In this document: piece by piece, positions 44,682 through 56,481 of the stretch | How positions within the stretch are numbered: the first letter of the stretch is position 1 | How the letters are laid out: each line of letters opens with the position of its first letter | NCBI RefSeq assembly: GCF_964355755.1 | Contig: NC_092672.1 | Location: 11,654,501 to 11,718,500, forward strand | Direction of reading: 5' to 3' | DNA length: 64,000 nucleotides | DNA from: Antedon mediterranea | Taxonomy: Eukaryota; Echinodermata; Crinoidea; Comatulida; Antedonidae | The notes under the pieces: generated by a model | Databases searched by the model: none | Seen by the model: the letters and a program-made list of their open reading frames with translations, nothing else | Told to the model about the DNA's origin: nothing | Program-made: the position numbers and the translations under genes

Positions 44682-47600
44682 CTGTGGAACAGGTTTGGTC
44701 CATGTACCCATAGGGGCATTCACAGACGCTTATATCATCTGTAGTAAAAACACAGGTACCACCATTAAAGCATTTAGCATCGCAATCATCTTGATTATCA
44801 GCTGTAATAAAGAAATTCATAATGGTAAATTAGGCTGTTTTTACTATTATAATGCAATAAGATGACATTATAAGAAAATCACTTAAAATATACCGTACGT
44901 GATGTAATGCTAAGTACCTAGGACTCGAAATTGATGATAAGCTATCTTGGAAGCACCATATTACAACTGTAACAAAAACTGTTAGTGCCAAATTAAATTT
45001 ACTATAAAGCTTTCTTATAATTTAAATAAAAATATAATGATAACATTATATCTAACCACAATATGGACTATGGTATCCCAGTTTGGGGTAACTATAGCAT
45101 GCAGAATCAAATGAAAATACATAAATTAAAAAAAAATAAAAATAAAATAATAATTATAAAACAACACGTGGTGATGACATAATCATGGATCTATCAAGTT
45201 CTATAAGAAGAAATTATGCTATATCATGGTTATTAAACTAGGCAATCTGAAACACTTGGTTCCGCCTAAAACAAAAATGTAAAAATAATGAGCTCAAATT
45301 CGCTGGTGCTAATGGAACGATCTACCGCAAGAAATTAAAGAATCCTTAAATTATTATTTATTTCAAATCACATTTATATTCGCAAGGTAAATCCTTACTA
45401 TTTTAACCATTTTGCTTGAATCCAGTTTTATTTTACAATTGTATTTTAACTCCTTTTTAACATTGTAAATAATGTCTGTCTTTTATGCCAAATGTGAGCA
45501 CGTACCATTCAGCGGTTTCGAAGGAGATACGTAAAATTACGCAATAAATTTAGTAGCAGTAATATATAGATATAGCAACCAGTATACAATAGGCACATCT
45601 ATGTACATATACATTCAGCCATACCCCGCCGATAGTAGTCTATCCAATTGAATTAGAACAATACAATGAAACCCTCAGTGGTCTAATGGTTAGAACATGT
45701 GCTTATCAAGCAGAAGGTTCCGGGTTCGAATCTCGGTTAGGGATTTTCTCATTCACAGGTTTCGTCATTTTTATTGTTTCTAATTAATTAAATTTCATTA
45801 TATCATCGGGCAGACTAGAATTTATTCTGTGTCTGTGATGTTTATATATGTTTATATGTAAATCCAAAGGCAAATTACTGAAAAAAATGACAATGCTGTG
45901 GGTATCAGTGGCTGGATCTCAATGGAGATACAAAAAAAAAAGCGAACAGCTAAATCAAAACGATAAAGTAAAACAATCAGAAAAGTTAGCAGAGCTTTCA
46001 TGCAACACTAGCCCTTCATCTATATATATATAATGTGTGTGTGTTTAAAATAGGCGCCATCTTGGATTTCAACATGGTGGCTGTCTTTAATAACAATATA
46101 TTTGGAATCCTTAGTCTCACAAACATAGGTATAGACATTATTTTTAACCTATACTTAAAAGTCAAGTTATAAGCCAAAATACGTTTAAAATGGCGGCCAT
46201 CTTAGATTTCAACATGGCGGCTGAAATATAATATTTGCAACTTTAATAACAATATATTTGGAATCTTCAGTATCACAAACATAGGTATAGAAACCATTTT
46301 TAACTTGCTATGTCACTTAAAAGTCAAGTTATAAGCCAAAATACGTTTAAAATGGCGGCCATCTTGGATTTCAACATGGCGGATGAAATAAAATATTTAC
46401 AACTTTAATAACAATATATTTGGAATCCTCAGTATCACAAACATGGGTATAGACACCATTTTTTAACTTGCTACGTTACTTAAAAGTCAAGTTATAAGAT
46501 TCAAGATTCAAGAAATTTTATGTGTCCATAAAAATGGAAATTCACTTTGCTTGGTAGATTGAAACAACAATAAAAAACAAACATAAATAATGTTGCAACA
46601 ATTTAAAACGTGCAGAATTATAACAGATTAAAATACAAGATAAAAAGTTAAAAATAAAAAAACTGTAAAAACTGTAAAACTATTTAAAAATCGCATTATC
46701 GTCTTACATTAGAATTAACCAGGCCATATAGATGGCTGCAGTCGCGTGCTCATTAGTGTTTACCGACCGACCGACCAACCTACCAACTGACCGAAATTAC
46801 GGAACATTTAAAAATGTTGAAATGTTTAAAAACATTTATATTTTTTTAATTTAGCCTACACGTGCGTAGCCGGTCACTTTTGATGTGCTCGTATAACGTA
46901 ATTTTGAGTTGAAAAGTAAAGTCAAGAAAACAGAAATCGGGCAGAAAGAGTGCGCAACAACATTTAACGCACAGTTCGCGCGCAAAAATCTGCGCACTCA
47001 TGGCAATTTTGTAAACGCTTAAAATTGCCTGAAACGTACTCTTACTTCATCGAGAAAAAAAAAATTGAAAATTTTAAGCGCGCGTACGCATGCGTTACAT
47101 GCGCTACGCACGTAATTGTATTGCCATATGATAATTTATGCCCTGAAATTTATGAGTACCAAATTTTATTTAATTGTAATTCATGGTTGTGAAGATATGA
47201 TTACAAACGTGATTTCGTTAAATCGTGCGTAGACCGCGTAATTTTTTATTGCAAACCGTGAAAACATAACCACATCGATTCCTGGCCATAAAAAAAATTG
47301 ACTTAGCTAGATTAAACTGATATCAAGATAAGGTCAGAAAGCGATAAAACGCATAGTGATACCGGACCGACAGACCGACAGACCGACAGACCGACATAGT
47401 GAACTATAGAGTCGCGTCCACGCGACTAAAAATATGAATGCTATTTACAACGAAGGATTTTCTAGTTCTACAAAGATTTGCTCTAATACCTGATCTATTT
47501 AAGTTATAACAGTAATGTAACGGATGAGTGGGGTCTTTCATAATATTGTTTACTTTAAAAAAAATACTCTTTTCATAGATAAAAGGCGTTAGATCAGCTT

Positions 47601-50600
47601 TAATAATACGTTGTGCAATTTTACGTGGTCTCTCAATATTTTTAGTCGCGTGGAAGCGACTCTATAGTTCACTATGTCGGTCGGTTGGTCGGTCTGTCTG
47701 TCTGTCGGTCTGTCTGTCGGTCTGTCTGTCGGTCCGGTATCACTATGCGTTTTATCGCTTTCTGACCTTATCTTGATATCAGTTTAATCTAGCTAGGTCA
47801 ATTTTTTACAGTATATTCCTTATGGCCAGGAATCAATGTGGTTATATTTTCACGGTGCGCAATAAAAAATTACGCGGTCTACGCACGATTTAACGAAATC
47901 ACGTTTGTAATCATATCTTCACAACCATGGATCACAATTAAATAAAATTTGGTACTCATAAATTTCAGGGCATAAATCATCATATGGCAATACAATTACG
48001 TGCGTAGCGCATGTAACGCATGCATACGCACGCTTAGAATTTTCAAAATTTATTTTCGATGAAATAAGAGTACATTTCAGGCAATTTTAAGCGTTTACAA
48101 AATTGCCATGAGTGCGCATATTTTTGCGCGCGCACTGCGCGTTAAATGTTATTGCACACTCTCTTTGCCCGATTTCTGTTTTCTTGACTTACTTTTCAAC
48201 TCGAAATTACGTTATACGAGCACGTCAAAAGTGACAGGCTACGCACGTGTAAATTAAAAAAATATAAATGTTTTTAAACATTTCAACATTTTTAAACATG
48301 TTCAGTAATTTCGGTCAGTATAGTTCACTATGTCGGTCGGTCGGTCTGTCTGTCTGTCTGTCGGTCTGTCTGTTGGTCTGTCGGTCTGTCTGTCGGTCCG
48401 GTATCACTATGCATTGTAGCACGCGACTTAATGGCTGTTGGCCTTGTTCTTATCATTATCAGTATAGTTACCATAAAAACATCCAATGCTAAAAGATAAA
48501 ATACTTTGAATAATACTTTGATAAAATAGAATTAAAATAGTGTTATCAACTCTAATTTGCTTGAGTTTTCTGAGAAAGTAAAGCCTTTGAGATGCCTTCT
48601 TGGAAATCATGAGAGAGTTTGACTCCCATTTTAATTTGTTGTCAATTATAGTACCTACGTATTTGTATTGGGTTACTCTTTCAACCTCGGTTTCTTTAAT
48701 AGTTATTACATTATGTTCAACTGCGGTTTTACGAAAATCTATTATCATCTCTTTGGTTTTAGTAATATTTTAATATTAATACTTAATACTTAAAAGTATT
48801 AAGTTCATATCCTCACACCAATTAACAAATCTTCCAACTTCATTAACAAATTCATTTACATTATGCTTACTATCGCAATGAAAACCACTAATTACAGTAT
48901 CGTCAGCGTATTTTACAATATTGCAATCTTTACTTAAAATATTAAAACTACTTGAATAAAGAGAAAACAAAATTGGGGAAATAACACATCCTTAAGGAGC
49001 TCCAACACTGATGGATTCTTTGTTGGATAGGATACCATTGCACTTAACAATCTGCGGTCTATTAATCAAAAAACTATATATAACTTTGGTGAGCTGAGGT
49101 GAGACATTAAAACTTAATAATCTATCAATTAAAACGTGTTGTAAAATAGTATTAAAAGCACTGGAGAAATCGAAAAATATAGACCGTACATAATTTCTTT
49201 TTGAATCAAGGTGATGATATGTATCATGGAGATAAGAATTAACAGCATCGTCAACCCCTTTATTTTTCTTGTATGCAAATTGATTCTTATCTGCATTACC
49301 AATATTTTCCTTAAGTCTATAGATACAATCAACCTTTCTAAGCATTTCATTATATTTGAAGTAATTGCAATTGGTCTAAAAAATTTTGGTACACTAGGTT
49401 TATTAACTTTAGGCAATGGATTTATAATAGAAGTTTTCCATATCCGTGGAACAGTACCATTTCTAAAAATAATATCAAAAATATAAATAAAAATTGGACA
49501 TAGTTGGATATTGCACACTTTTAAAATTCTGTTTGAAATCCCATCTGGTCAAGTTGCCTTATTGACTTTTAAGCCAAAATAAGTCTGAAATGGCGGCAAT
49601 TTTATTTTTTAACATTTTAAGGGTGAAGATCTAAAAATTGAGCCGGGTAAACAGCAGATTTGAATTCAGCACCCCAAAATTACATAAAACACATGTTTTT
49701 TCGCTTTTAACACGAAATGCCTACAGCATCTTATTAAAGTGGAAATATGACTCTCTGGACTAGTCTATTATAACTGTGCACACTGGACCTCGTTTAGAGT
49801 CCTTATCCGAGAAGACTTTCTCTCTCTCTCATCACCCAATGCGCACAAAGAACAGAAGTTCTGTCTACACTATCAAACTAATTTGACAAAAATGTGTGAT
49901 GTGCCCAATTGGTAGTGATATATGCCCAAATATGGTAGTGATAATATGACATCATCATGTCCATTGGGCACATCACATTTTCTTGTCACATAAAGTTAGT
50001 TTAGAAAGAGCTTTAACATGTCGTAGTCGGTCTTCGCAACTCGAATGCTCTCTATAAGAATCATCATTCAAAAGGGAACGGAAGGCCAAGATAAAAATTT
50101 GATGTTGGCTATTAATTAGCAAACTCACTCGGTCAACGTGGCTCCGTAAAAGGAAAATACCTTAAATCATTTTTAGTTTGACGGATGAAGAATGACTTTT
50201 TAAGTACTGAACTAATAGTAATACAATAATGTTTTTTGACAATATCTAAGATCGTTGAATAATGTAATACCGTACAGAAAAGAAATACCTGTAAATGGGC
50301 CTATATATAAGGCTCCTGGTTGACCAAATTGATTGTCCACACCAGATGATAGTGTTCCAGTCATTCTTTCGTACCAATATATCTTAGCATCTGCCCAATC
50401 TGTCCAGTAGAGATAGTTCCCATAAATTTTAATATTAAAAGGGTGTGTTCTTATCACGGTAACAAGCGTTGTTCTGTTGGTTCCGTCAAGGTTAGCTGCC
50501 TCGATTAAATCAGTTCCTCCATCACACCAATACATCTTTCCACCTTTAGGATTAAAACAATAATAATAACATTCTTCAATAATATTAATAATAATATAAT

Positions 50601-53600
50601 CTACAATATTATATTCTACTAAAGAGCGAATGTTTCGAATCATCTCTCTGGGCTGGTGAAAGAGGATTTGTACGGATATACTCCATCCTGTCATATTCAT
50701 CAACCATAATTAATGCAGACCTATTTTATTGTACATAGTTCATAGACCTTTATTTTTCATAGTGCGTGTTTTATTCATCACTGATTTTGAGACTATTATA
50801 TTCTAAAATGAATATGGAAAAAATGAAGGCCGTTTTCATAGAAAGAAACTTATTTCCACTCCACGTCTTTAATAAATGGCGGTAGCCTGTTTATTAGATT
50901 AATTACAATGTAAGCATAATATAAACATATAAATAACTAGTAATATATAGTTTTTACCGGAATCGGATACTGATAAAGCAAGTCCAGTTGGAGATTGAAG
51001 TCCCGTCGTCACTATTGCGGTTCTGGTACTTAAGTCATCTAACTGCGCGCGCTCTATCATATCTGTACCCCAATCTGTCCAGTACAGGTATCTTAAATGA
51101 AGAATAATTGACCAATCGTTTACAAATACTATTTATAGGCAGTAAATAACAGTTTTGTTCTGTTCCTTTTTTTTAATGTGAAAAGAGAATTTACAATACT
51201 CTACAGTAAACAGTTAACATTTTCTGTCAGTGATAACATTACTAAAAGATGATATACAATATTTCAGGAAGGTGAAGTTGAAGAGTTTTCTATAATATAA
51301 AGTTAGTGGAAAATGTATATTTTATAGCTAGCTAATTGATGGCGCTAGTTACAATATGTTATGCATGATTAAATATTTTATAACAATAAGATAAGTTATT
51401 GACATTGGATTGGACGGTTACATGACATGCAATAGTATAATAATGAGTGTAACGGTACACATAATAATTCGGTGAATGAGGAAAGGTTATATTCATCATT
51501 CACCTCATGCAATTATTTGTACCATTACACAAATATAAAACATTAATTATTTGTTTTATATAACATCTAAATAGATTCCTGTAATTTGAATCAGATTGAA
51601 TAAAAGGAAGGCATGTCTACATTTGAGTTACATTGAAACAGTAACTTTTGTTGTAAATATATGGTTTATAATATAGCAAATATTATACTTATTTGGACTT
51701 TATAAACAAATTTTAGTGGTAATATGTCAACAGACGACCAAAAAATCTTTTTTTTTTATAATTTAAGTCGTATGCCGCTAAACTACAAGTTATAATATTA
51801 GTAAGAAAACCTATAATACTGTATTATTTCAAATAACCCACCCTCTGATTAATAATTGAACAATCCATTTGATTTGATTTGATTGATTTGAGTTTTGTAG
51901 TTGAAGAATGGAACTAGAAAACTCAGATCTTGATATCTGAGTTTTCTAGATCTGAGTTTTCTAGACACCCCCCCCCCCCAAAAAAAAATGTGCATGAAAT
52001 CCAATAACAGCACTGTCACGTTCTACGAATAGAAGCAAGACGCACACGATCTCTCCTTCACAAAAACAAGATCATAGCAATGACTATGAAAATAATCTAC
52101 TTATAGTCTAGTTATATAAAACAAATTTTTATACGAATGACGTAATGTATAGGGGCGAAAATGTGAATGTGTTAATAAAGTACGAATTTTGCTGATATAT
52201 TTGTTATATGTTTTGTAGGCCCACTTGTCCCCAGAGAAGAGTATTGACTGACATAATACTAACATACCCGTTTGTAGTATCTATCTCAATCCCACTTGGT
52301 TTGTCTAATGATGTATCAAAGAGAATCGTTCTATTTGTTCCATCCAGATTTATTACTTCGATTCGAACTTCCTGAAGACTTGTCCAATAAAGTTTATTTC
52401 CAATTTTATCAATGACTAAACCATTCACATCTTAATAAAAAAAATAATAAAAAGTTAAACCTGAACTGTTGTATTGACAGCGTAGGTTATGACACAGGAA
52501 AACCAAACGTATGATTAATCTCTTTGTTATTATTCACCTTTTTCTAACACCTCAGAGACAAAACAATAATTAATGATTGCACTCTTTTCTAAAATCGGTG
52601 TGTTTTTCCTACAGTATAAAACAAAAAATATTCCTCTTTAAATCATAGAGTTATAAAATATTAACTCCATGTTTAAATGTCCATCTTAAAACATTGCTTC
52701 CAAATACACAATAGGCCTAGGCCTTAATTGATATAAAAGTGAAAATAGACAGAATCAATAAATGTGTTCTTACGTCCAGCTTCAAAAGAAACAAATCGTC
52801 CCTGTTGGTTAGTGGCAAATGAATACCATTCAATGGAAGATAGGGATGTGTCAGACCAATATAACATTAAGGTGTTCGGATTATAATCAAGAGCCACGGG
52901 TGTGGTCAGTTGAGCTGTCGACGGCAATGCTTCCGTAAATTGTAAGGGTGTGTTTGTAATGTTTGAAGAGAAAATTCCCCCACTTTGGTCAGTTACAAAC
53001 ATAATATCACCTGTAAAATAACAATATTATTATGAAACAACATGTTAAATAATAAGTAATTACTTTCAAAGTCGGAAAAAAAACAAAAAAAAAAACATAT
53101 GACATTCAAAATATTGAGTCTTTCTGAAAATGTATGGAGGTATTTTCTTTCTCTTCTTTCCTCTTTTAGTTTCCTAAAAACAACCGATTACTTTTATGAA
53201 AAAATGGGAGTAATAAAAACAAAGATAAATTAAAAGTTATGACTAGTAAAGCAGTAATGTAAGAGTATCTAAGAACGTAACTATGGATCTAGTCTAATAA
53301 ATATCATAGATTAACCTAAGATAATTATTCCTTTTTTAAGAAGCAGAGTAGACGTATGTTTCTAATGATCAAAGTGTGTGTTTCTACTAAACATAGCTTG
53401 TTAATATGATAAACATGTAAACAAAGTTTGTTTCTTAAATCATTATAAAGTATTTTGTGAAATAAAATGAAATTATCCTTAGAAATTTTCTGCTTACACA
53501 TTTTACACGTTTTTTTTGTATCTTTTCATTTCTCTTTTAATTACCAGATTAGAAAGGGGTACGTGTTGGAATCAAGACCGATAACAAGAAGACAAACATG

Positions 53601-54515
53601 ATGATCAAACAGCAGTGCGTCTGTACAAGATATAGTTGATCAAACATAATGGGACAAACAATTGTAATATGGCCATATATGGACTCGTCATATCACTTCC
53701 ATGTTTTCTATATCTACACTTTTTAGTCGCGTGAACGCGACTCTATAGCTCACTATGTCGGTCGGTCGGTCTGTCGGTCTGTCGGTCTGTCGGTCTGTCT
53801 GTCGGTCCGGTATCACTATGCGTTTTAGCATGCGAACTCTATAGTTCACTATGTCGGTCTGTCGGTCTGTCGGTCTGTCGGTCTGTCTGTCGGTCCGGTA
53901 TCACTATGCGTTTTAGCACGCGACTTATGGCTGTTGGCCTTGTTTGGTGTCAAAGCTAGTCAAATTACTGTAGAACAAACCCAACTTAACCAAGTAGGCC
54001 TACAACTTATTTTTTACCCTCGTTGTGTTAGCATGAAAATCAGCAGAAGTTTTTTCATGGAATATCAATTAATTATTTGGATTAAAGTACATAATTTAAG
54101 GTTAAAAATGTTAATGTAATAACATCAGTGATTTAACTACGTGATATATATTTGCAATATATTTCTTATCTCCAGGGCAGCCCACCATGGCGTAAAAGTA
54201 CATTGAGCTCTCTGTGACGAGGCTGTATTAAAATAATAGTAGTAATCGTATTCCCCACTTCTCTCTCGCACCGAGAGAGCAAATACCACTATTACTACGC
54301 TCAGAAAACATATTGCACCCGATTCTGTAGAAGTATCAGATCTTAACTGACTTATGAAGTAATCTAGATACAAATCCAGTGCACGGTATTGTGTACTTAT
54401 AATACGTGATACAGCTACAGAATCGGTTGACAATTACTGTTTTTAAAGACTTACCGACAACGAATCCTATGCGTAACGTTTCAAGGCACATTACAAAAAG
54501 AAGTAGGCATGCCAT
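44682..54515 (-). CDS. LRP-like secreted or membrane protein: signal peptide, YWTD propeller, EGF (3' end not found)
   Basis: Exons in transcript order: 54515-54455, 53010-52774, 52430-52268, 51091-50958, 50543-50289, 44801-44682. All have AG/GT borders and phases that join without a break, giving about 320 residues so far. ATG 54515 starts a signal peptide (MACLLLFVMCLETLRIGFVV). Exons 2-5 hold five YWTD-type motifs: LYWSD, LYWTS, LYWTDWGTD, MYWCDGGTD and LYWTDWADA, with NLDGTNRT twice. This is what a six-bladed LDL-receptor class B propeller needs. Exon 6 encodes an EGF module with six cysteines (DDCDAKC, GGTCVF, VCECPYGYMDQTC). A propeller closed by EGF is the LDLR/LRP arrangement, usually for extracellular ligand binding. 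No ligand-binding LA repeats precede it, so it starts like LRP5/6. More exons should follow below 44682 (exon 6 ends in phase 1). The 5.5-kb intron 5 is full of transposons. Confidence 0.78.
44910..45480 (+). mobile_element. Degenerate LINE reverse-transcriptase C-terminal fragment
   Basis: Frames on the plus strand read YLGLEIDDKLSWKHHI and, after a frame break, MDYGIPVWGNYSMQNQ. These are typical of the region after the polymerase motifs in CR1/L2-group and jockey-like LINEs. It is 5'-truncated, has stops and shifts, and lies in LRP-like intron 5. Confidence 0.6.
45671..45743 (+). tRNA. tRNA-like gene, anticodon ATC, probably a pseudogene
   Basis: A 73-nt cloverleaf can be drawn. The T arm is CCGGG-TTCGAAT-CTCGG with a full 5-bp stem. 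The D arm is GGTC..GAAC with one mismatch, the anticodon loop is TTATCAA, and the acceptor stem pairs at five of seven positions. The A box (TGGTCTAATGG) and B box (GGTTCGAATC) are good, and a T-run follows at 45744, which could terminate Pol III. The body resembles tRNA-Glu. The anticodon would be AUC (codon GAU), which no normal animal tRNA uses, and the stems have mismatches at positions 1-72 and 6-67. That points to a pseudogene or a tRNA-derived repeat. Confidence 0.5.
46042..46498. repeat. Minisatellite of about 140-160-bp units, three copies
   Basis: Units start GTTTAAAATGGCGGCCATCT at 46042, 46183 and 46345, and each ends AAAAGTCAAGTTATAAG. A further partial unit lies at about 49565-49615, on the far side of the LINE, showing that the LINE inserted into the array. 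Confidence 0.85.
46719..47432 (-). mobile_element. GTCK microsatellite element, copy 2 (inverted)
   Basis: On the minus strand it begins TTTTTAGTCGCGTGGACGCG, followed by GACTCTATAGTTCACTATGT and the tetranucleotide array. It shares the same about 600-bp interior (ACGTGCGTAGCGCATGTAAC) and ends near CACGCGACTGCAGCCATC and TATATGGCCTGG. The 3' end sequence differs from copies 1 and 3, so it is a sub-family. Inserted in the LINE 3' region. Confidence 0.75.
47644..48446 (+). mobile_element. GTCK microsatellite element, copy 3
   Basis: Nearly identical to copy 1: AGTCGCGTGGAAGCGACT hairpin, two arrays (about 47676-47732 and 48330-48398), and end CACGCGACTTAATGGCTGTT and GGCCTTG. Inserted into the LINE coding sequence at a T-run (AATATTTTT / TTCTTATC), giving a second independent boundary. 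Confidence 0.8.
49616..50288. other. Part of LRP-like intron 5
   Basis: Holds a SINE fragment at 49781-49823 (minus; CTGGACC..CCTTATCCGAGAAGACT) and a MITE at 49861-50006. No exon seen. Confidence 0.5.
49861..50006. mobile_element. MITE with CTACACTATCAAAC ends, copy 3
   Basis: Starts CTGTCTACACTATCAAACTA; the inner inverted repeat is TGTGATGTGCCCAATTGG against CCATTGGGCACATCACA. The right end AAAGTTAGTTTAG is a diverged terminal repeat. Confidence 0.65.
51092..52267. other. Intron 3 of the LRP-like gene
   Basis: Donor GTATGT at 52267 and acceptor ATTTAAG before 51091. It includes an inverted repeat at 51914-51947 (TAGAAAACTCAGAT mirrored), whose right arm ATCTGAGTTTTCTAG is directly repeated once, and a C-run followed by an A-run at about 51967-51987. 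Confidence 0.55.
53011..54454. other. Intron 1 of the LRP-like gene
   Basis: Donor GTAAGT at 54454-54449 and acceptor TTTTACAG before 53010. It contains the short GTCK element copy at 53725-53942; otherwise AT-rich. Confidence 0.6.
53725..53942 (+). mobile_element. GTCK microsatellite element, copy 4 (short form)
   Basis: AGTCGCGTGAACGCGACT hairpin, then two adjacent array cassettes each framed by CTATAG(T/C)TCACTATGTCGG and GGTCCGGTATCACTATGCG, then CACGCGACTTATGGCTGTTG and GCCTTG. The 600-bp interior of the long form is absent, so the cassettes are the core of the element. Confidence 0.75.
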
Positions 54516-54919
54516 CGTTTTACAAAATTCTGAAAAAGTATCAAAATGGTCTATTTTGACAATGTGCACCTTATTCTATCAATGAGATTATTTTCTAATT
54601 CTGTCTCTAGGTAGATCTCAACTGACTACCGGCACTCATCTGAATAAGAATATAAGTGTTCTCTACGGTTGGAATTAAAAAGAGGTATGGCCAGTGAAAT
54701 CAGTAAACGGGTTCATGTTAGGAAATGTAGGCCATACTTGCCTACAATCATTAACTTACAGGAAACGCACGTTAAATTATAAATAAAATGGATGAATTAA
54801 ATGCAGATTAAATGTGGAATCTACAAAATGGAGGAGGCAGAGTTATTGCATTATATTATAAAGTGAAAGGTATTGTCACCCCAACAATGTGCATCTAAAA
54901 AAACAGGTGCTCGCCTAAT
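54516..54919. other. 5' flank of the LRP-like gene
   Basis: The promoter and 5'UTR of the minus-strand gene should lie here, but no clear box was identified. From about 54700 the plus strand begins to resemble the 5' part of a LINE endonuclease region. Confidence 0.35.
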
Positions 54920-55180
54920 GTCGAAATAATGGTACTTGTGTGTACTACAATACTGAGGGAATTTTCACATGTTATGTTATTGGTAGTATACATACCAAAC
55001 AAGAAACTTGCGAAGGAAGGTCAAAGAGAACTAATCGTAGTTGTAGCAGAAATAGAAACGGCTTCCTCTAAAAATGTGAATATTGTGATGGTAATTAAAT
55101 GTAGCCATAACCAAAGAAATGCGGATAGAAACAGAGATAAGGAGCCACTTCAGATTAAAGAACAAAAGTTTAAAACTTGA
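54920..55180 (+). mobile_element. LINE endonuclease-domain fragment
   Basis: The frame reads NVEIMVLVCTTILREFSHVMLLVVYIPNK in overlapping pieces. The REFSHV..VVYIP segment matches the apurinic-like endonuclease domain of CR1/L2-group LINEs. No catalytic tail residues are preserved downstream. Probably part of the same decayed LINE as 55735-56480. Confidence 0.5.
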
Positions 55181-55734
55181 AATGACAACAATATTATGGG
55201 GAAAGCATGTTGATCAATAATTTAGGAATTAAATACAAGGAGACTGCAACAAGAAGTGGTATAGGTTGAGGCTTTTTTCGGCGTCAACAAATTCATTTCT
55301 TCCAGCTGGGATTAAAAAAAAAAGAACGATGATGTAAATTATAAGATCTACAACGAATAGCTGCAATACTTTTGGTAATTTAAACAAAATTAGTAATCTA
55401 TGTTAGAGATATAAGTAAGAGAGTTTGTACGTTTGTTTGTTCGTTATACAAATGTTTGTTACTGCATGCAGCTATAGGGTATCAAAATATAAAAAAACTT
55501 GTTTCAAACTACATTTGAATATTATCCGCCATCTTGGATCCGAGTTAGCGGCCAAATGGGGTAAAAATGCCGCACGTTTCCCGACTTTAGATAAACTAAA
55601 TTTCACAAAATCGGGGGTTCGGGAGGGGGTTGGGGGTTAGGCTGGATGTATTTTTTGTGACTTCTTGTATAAACAAACAAAGCGAATTAATAATGGCAAC
55701 ATAAATTAGATTATTATCAATTTGCATATCGTTC

Positions 55735-56480
55735 ACATAGGGGTATAGATGATGCCTTTACTACATTAATACATAACTTGCTGTTTATCTTGATTGTGCT
55801 AATACTTATGCTAGAGTTTTATTTCTAGATTTTTCATCCGCTTTTAGTACTGAAGAAAATGAATATTTTAGGTGTAAACCAGTCAATCATTTTATGGATC
55901 ACTAACTTTTTATAGGATAGAGAACTGTTTTAACGAGTGTAAATCTGAATTCCGTACTTATAATACCGGAGCGCACAAGGTCCTTTTAACCAATTTGTTT
56001 CTTTTTATACTAATGATTTTAACTGTTATAATATAGATGCCCAAAACAAAGTGTTTTACTGTAAAATACGCGGATGCTATAACCTCCTATCTTGTTGGGC
56101 TTTCAAAACATAATTCTACTCCGTTATACTTTTGAAAATGTAAATCGGTTATCATTTTAGTGTATATACTCATAACTACTTAAAAGTTAAATATCAAGCA
56201 AACAAAACAGATTATTATTGATTATAGGAAACGTGCTAAAAAACACAGTGAACTGACGATTATGAATGCTAAGGTTGAGATTGTAACGGGGGATTTATTT
56301 TAAGAGATATGTAACTGTATCAGTTTAAACAATTAAATTGTTTAAACTGATTGCAAACATTTTGTGCAATTAGCCTGGTTTTACAGCCTTGATAAACAAA
56401 ACATCACGAGAGTAGAGAAAATATGTAAGACAGCTTACATAATAATAGGAACTAAAGATAATAAGAACGCTGAATATAGA
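55735..56480 (+). mobile_element. Decayed LINE reverse-transcriptase remnant
   Basis: Frames broken by many stops read GVDDAFTTLIHNLL, DFSSAFST, KIRGCY, then DYRKRAKKHSELTI and KICKTAYIIIGTK. The order and spacing match the LINE at 46499-49565 (GVDDAV, FFDFSSAFNTI, IDFRKTAVEH), so both belong to one family. Older and more damaged. Confidence 0.6.
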
Positions 56481-56481
56481 G

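Larger units (their letters stand above)
46499..49565 (-). mobile_element. Degenerate CR1/L2-group (Rex1/Babar-like) LINE, 5'-truncated, split by two insertions
   Basis: Read on the minus strand from 49565 down: PDGISNRILK, VPRIWKTSIINPLPK, FFDFSSAFNTI (polymerase motif A), a GAP-stop-G where GVPQG is expected, VKYADDTVI (catalytic YADD), IIDFRKTAVEH and YKYVGTIIDNKLKW. The ORF end (RPRKIAQRIIK, then MKDPTHPLHYCYNL) is at about 47640-47440, and a 3'UTR runs down to a tail of ATTCAAG repeats at 46499. Two GTCK elements (46719-47432 and 47644-48446) interrupt it. Removing them restores continuous homology (YTDNDKN joins NIERPRK). Frameshifts and stops make it inactive. The missing 5' part includes the endonuclease. 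Confidence 0.8.
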
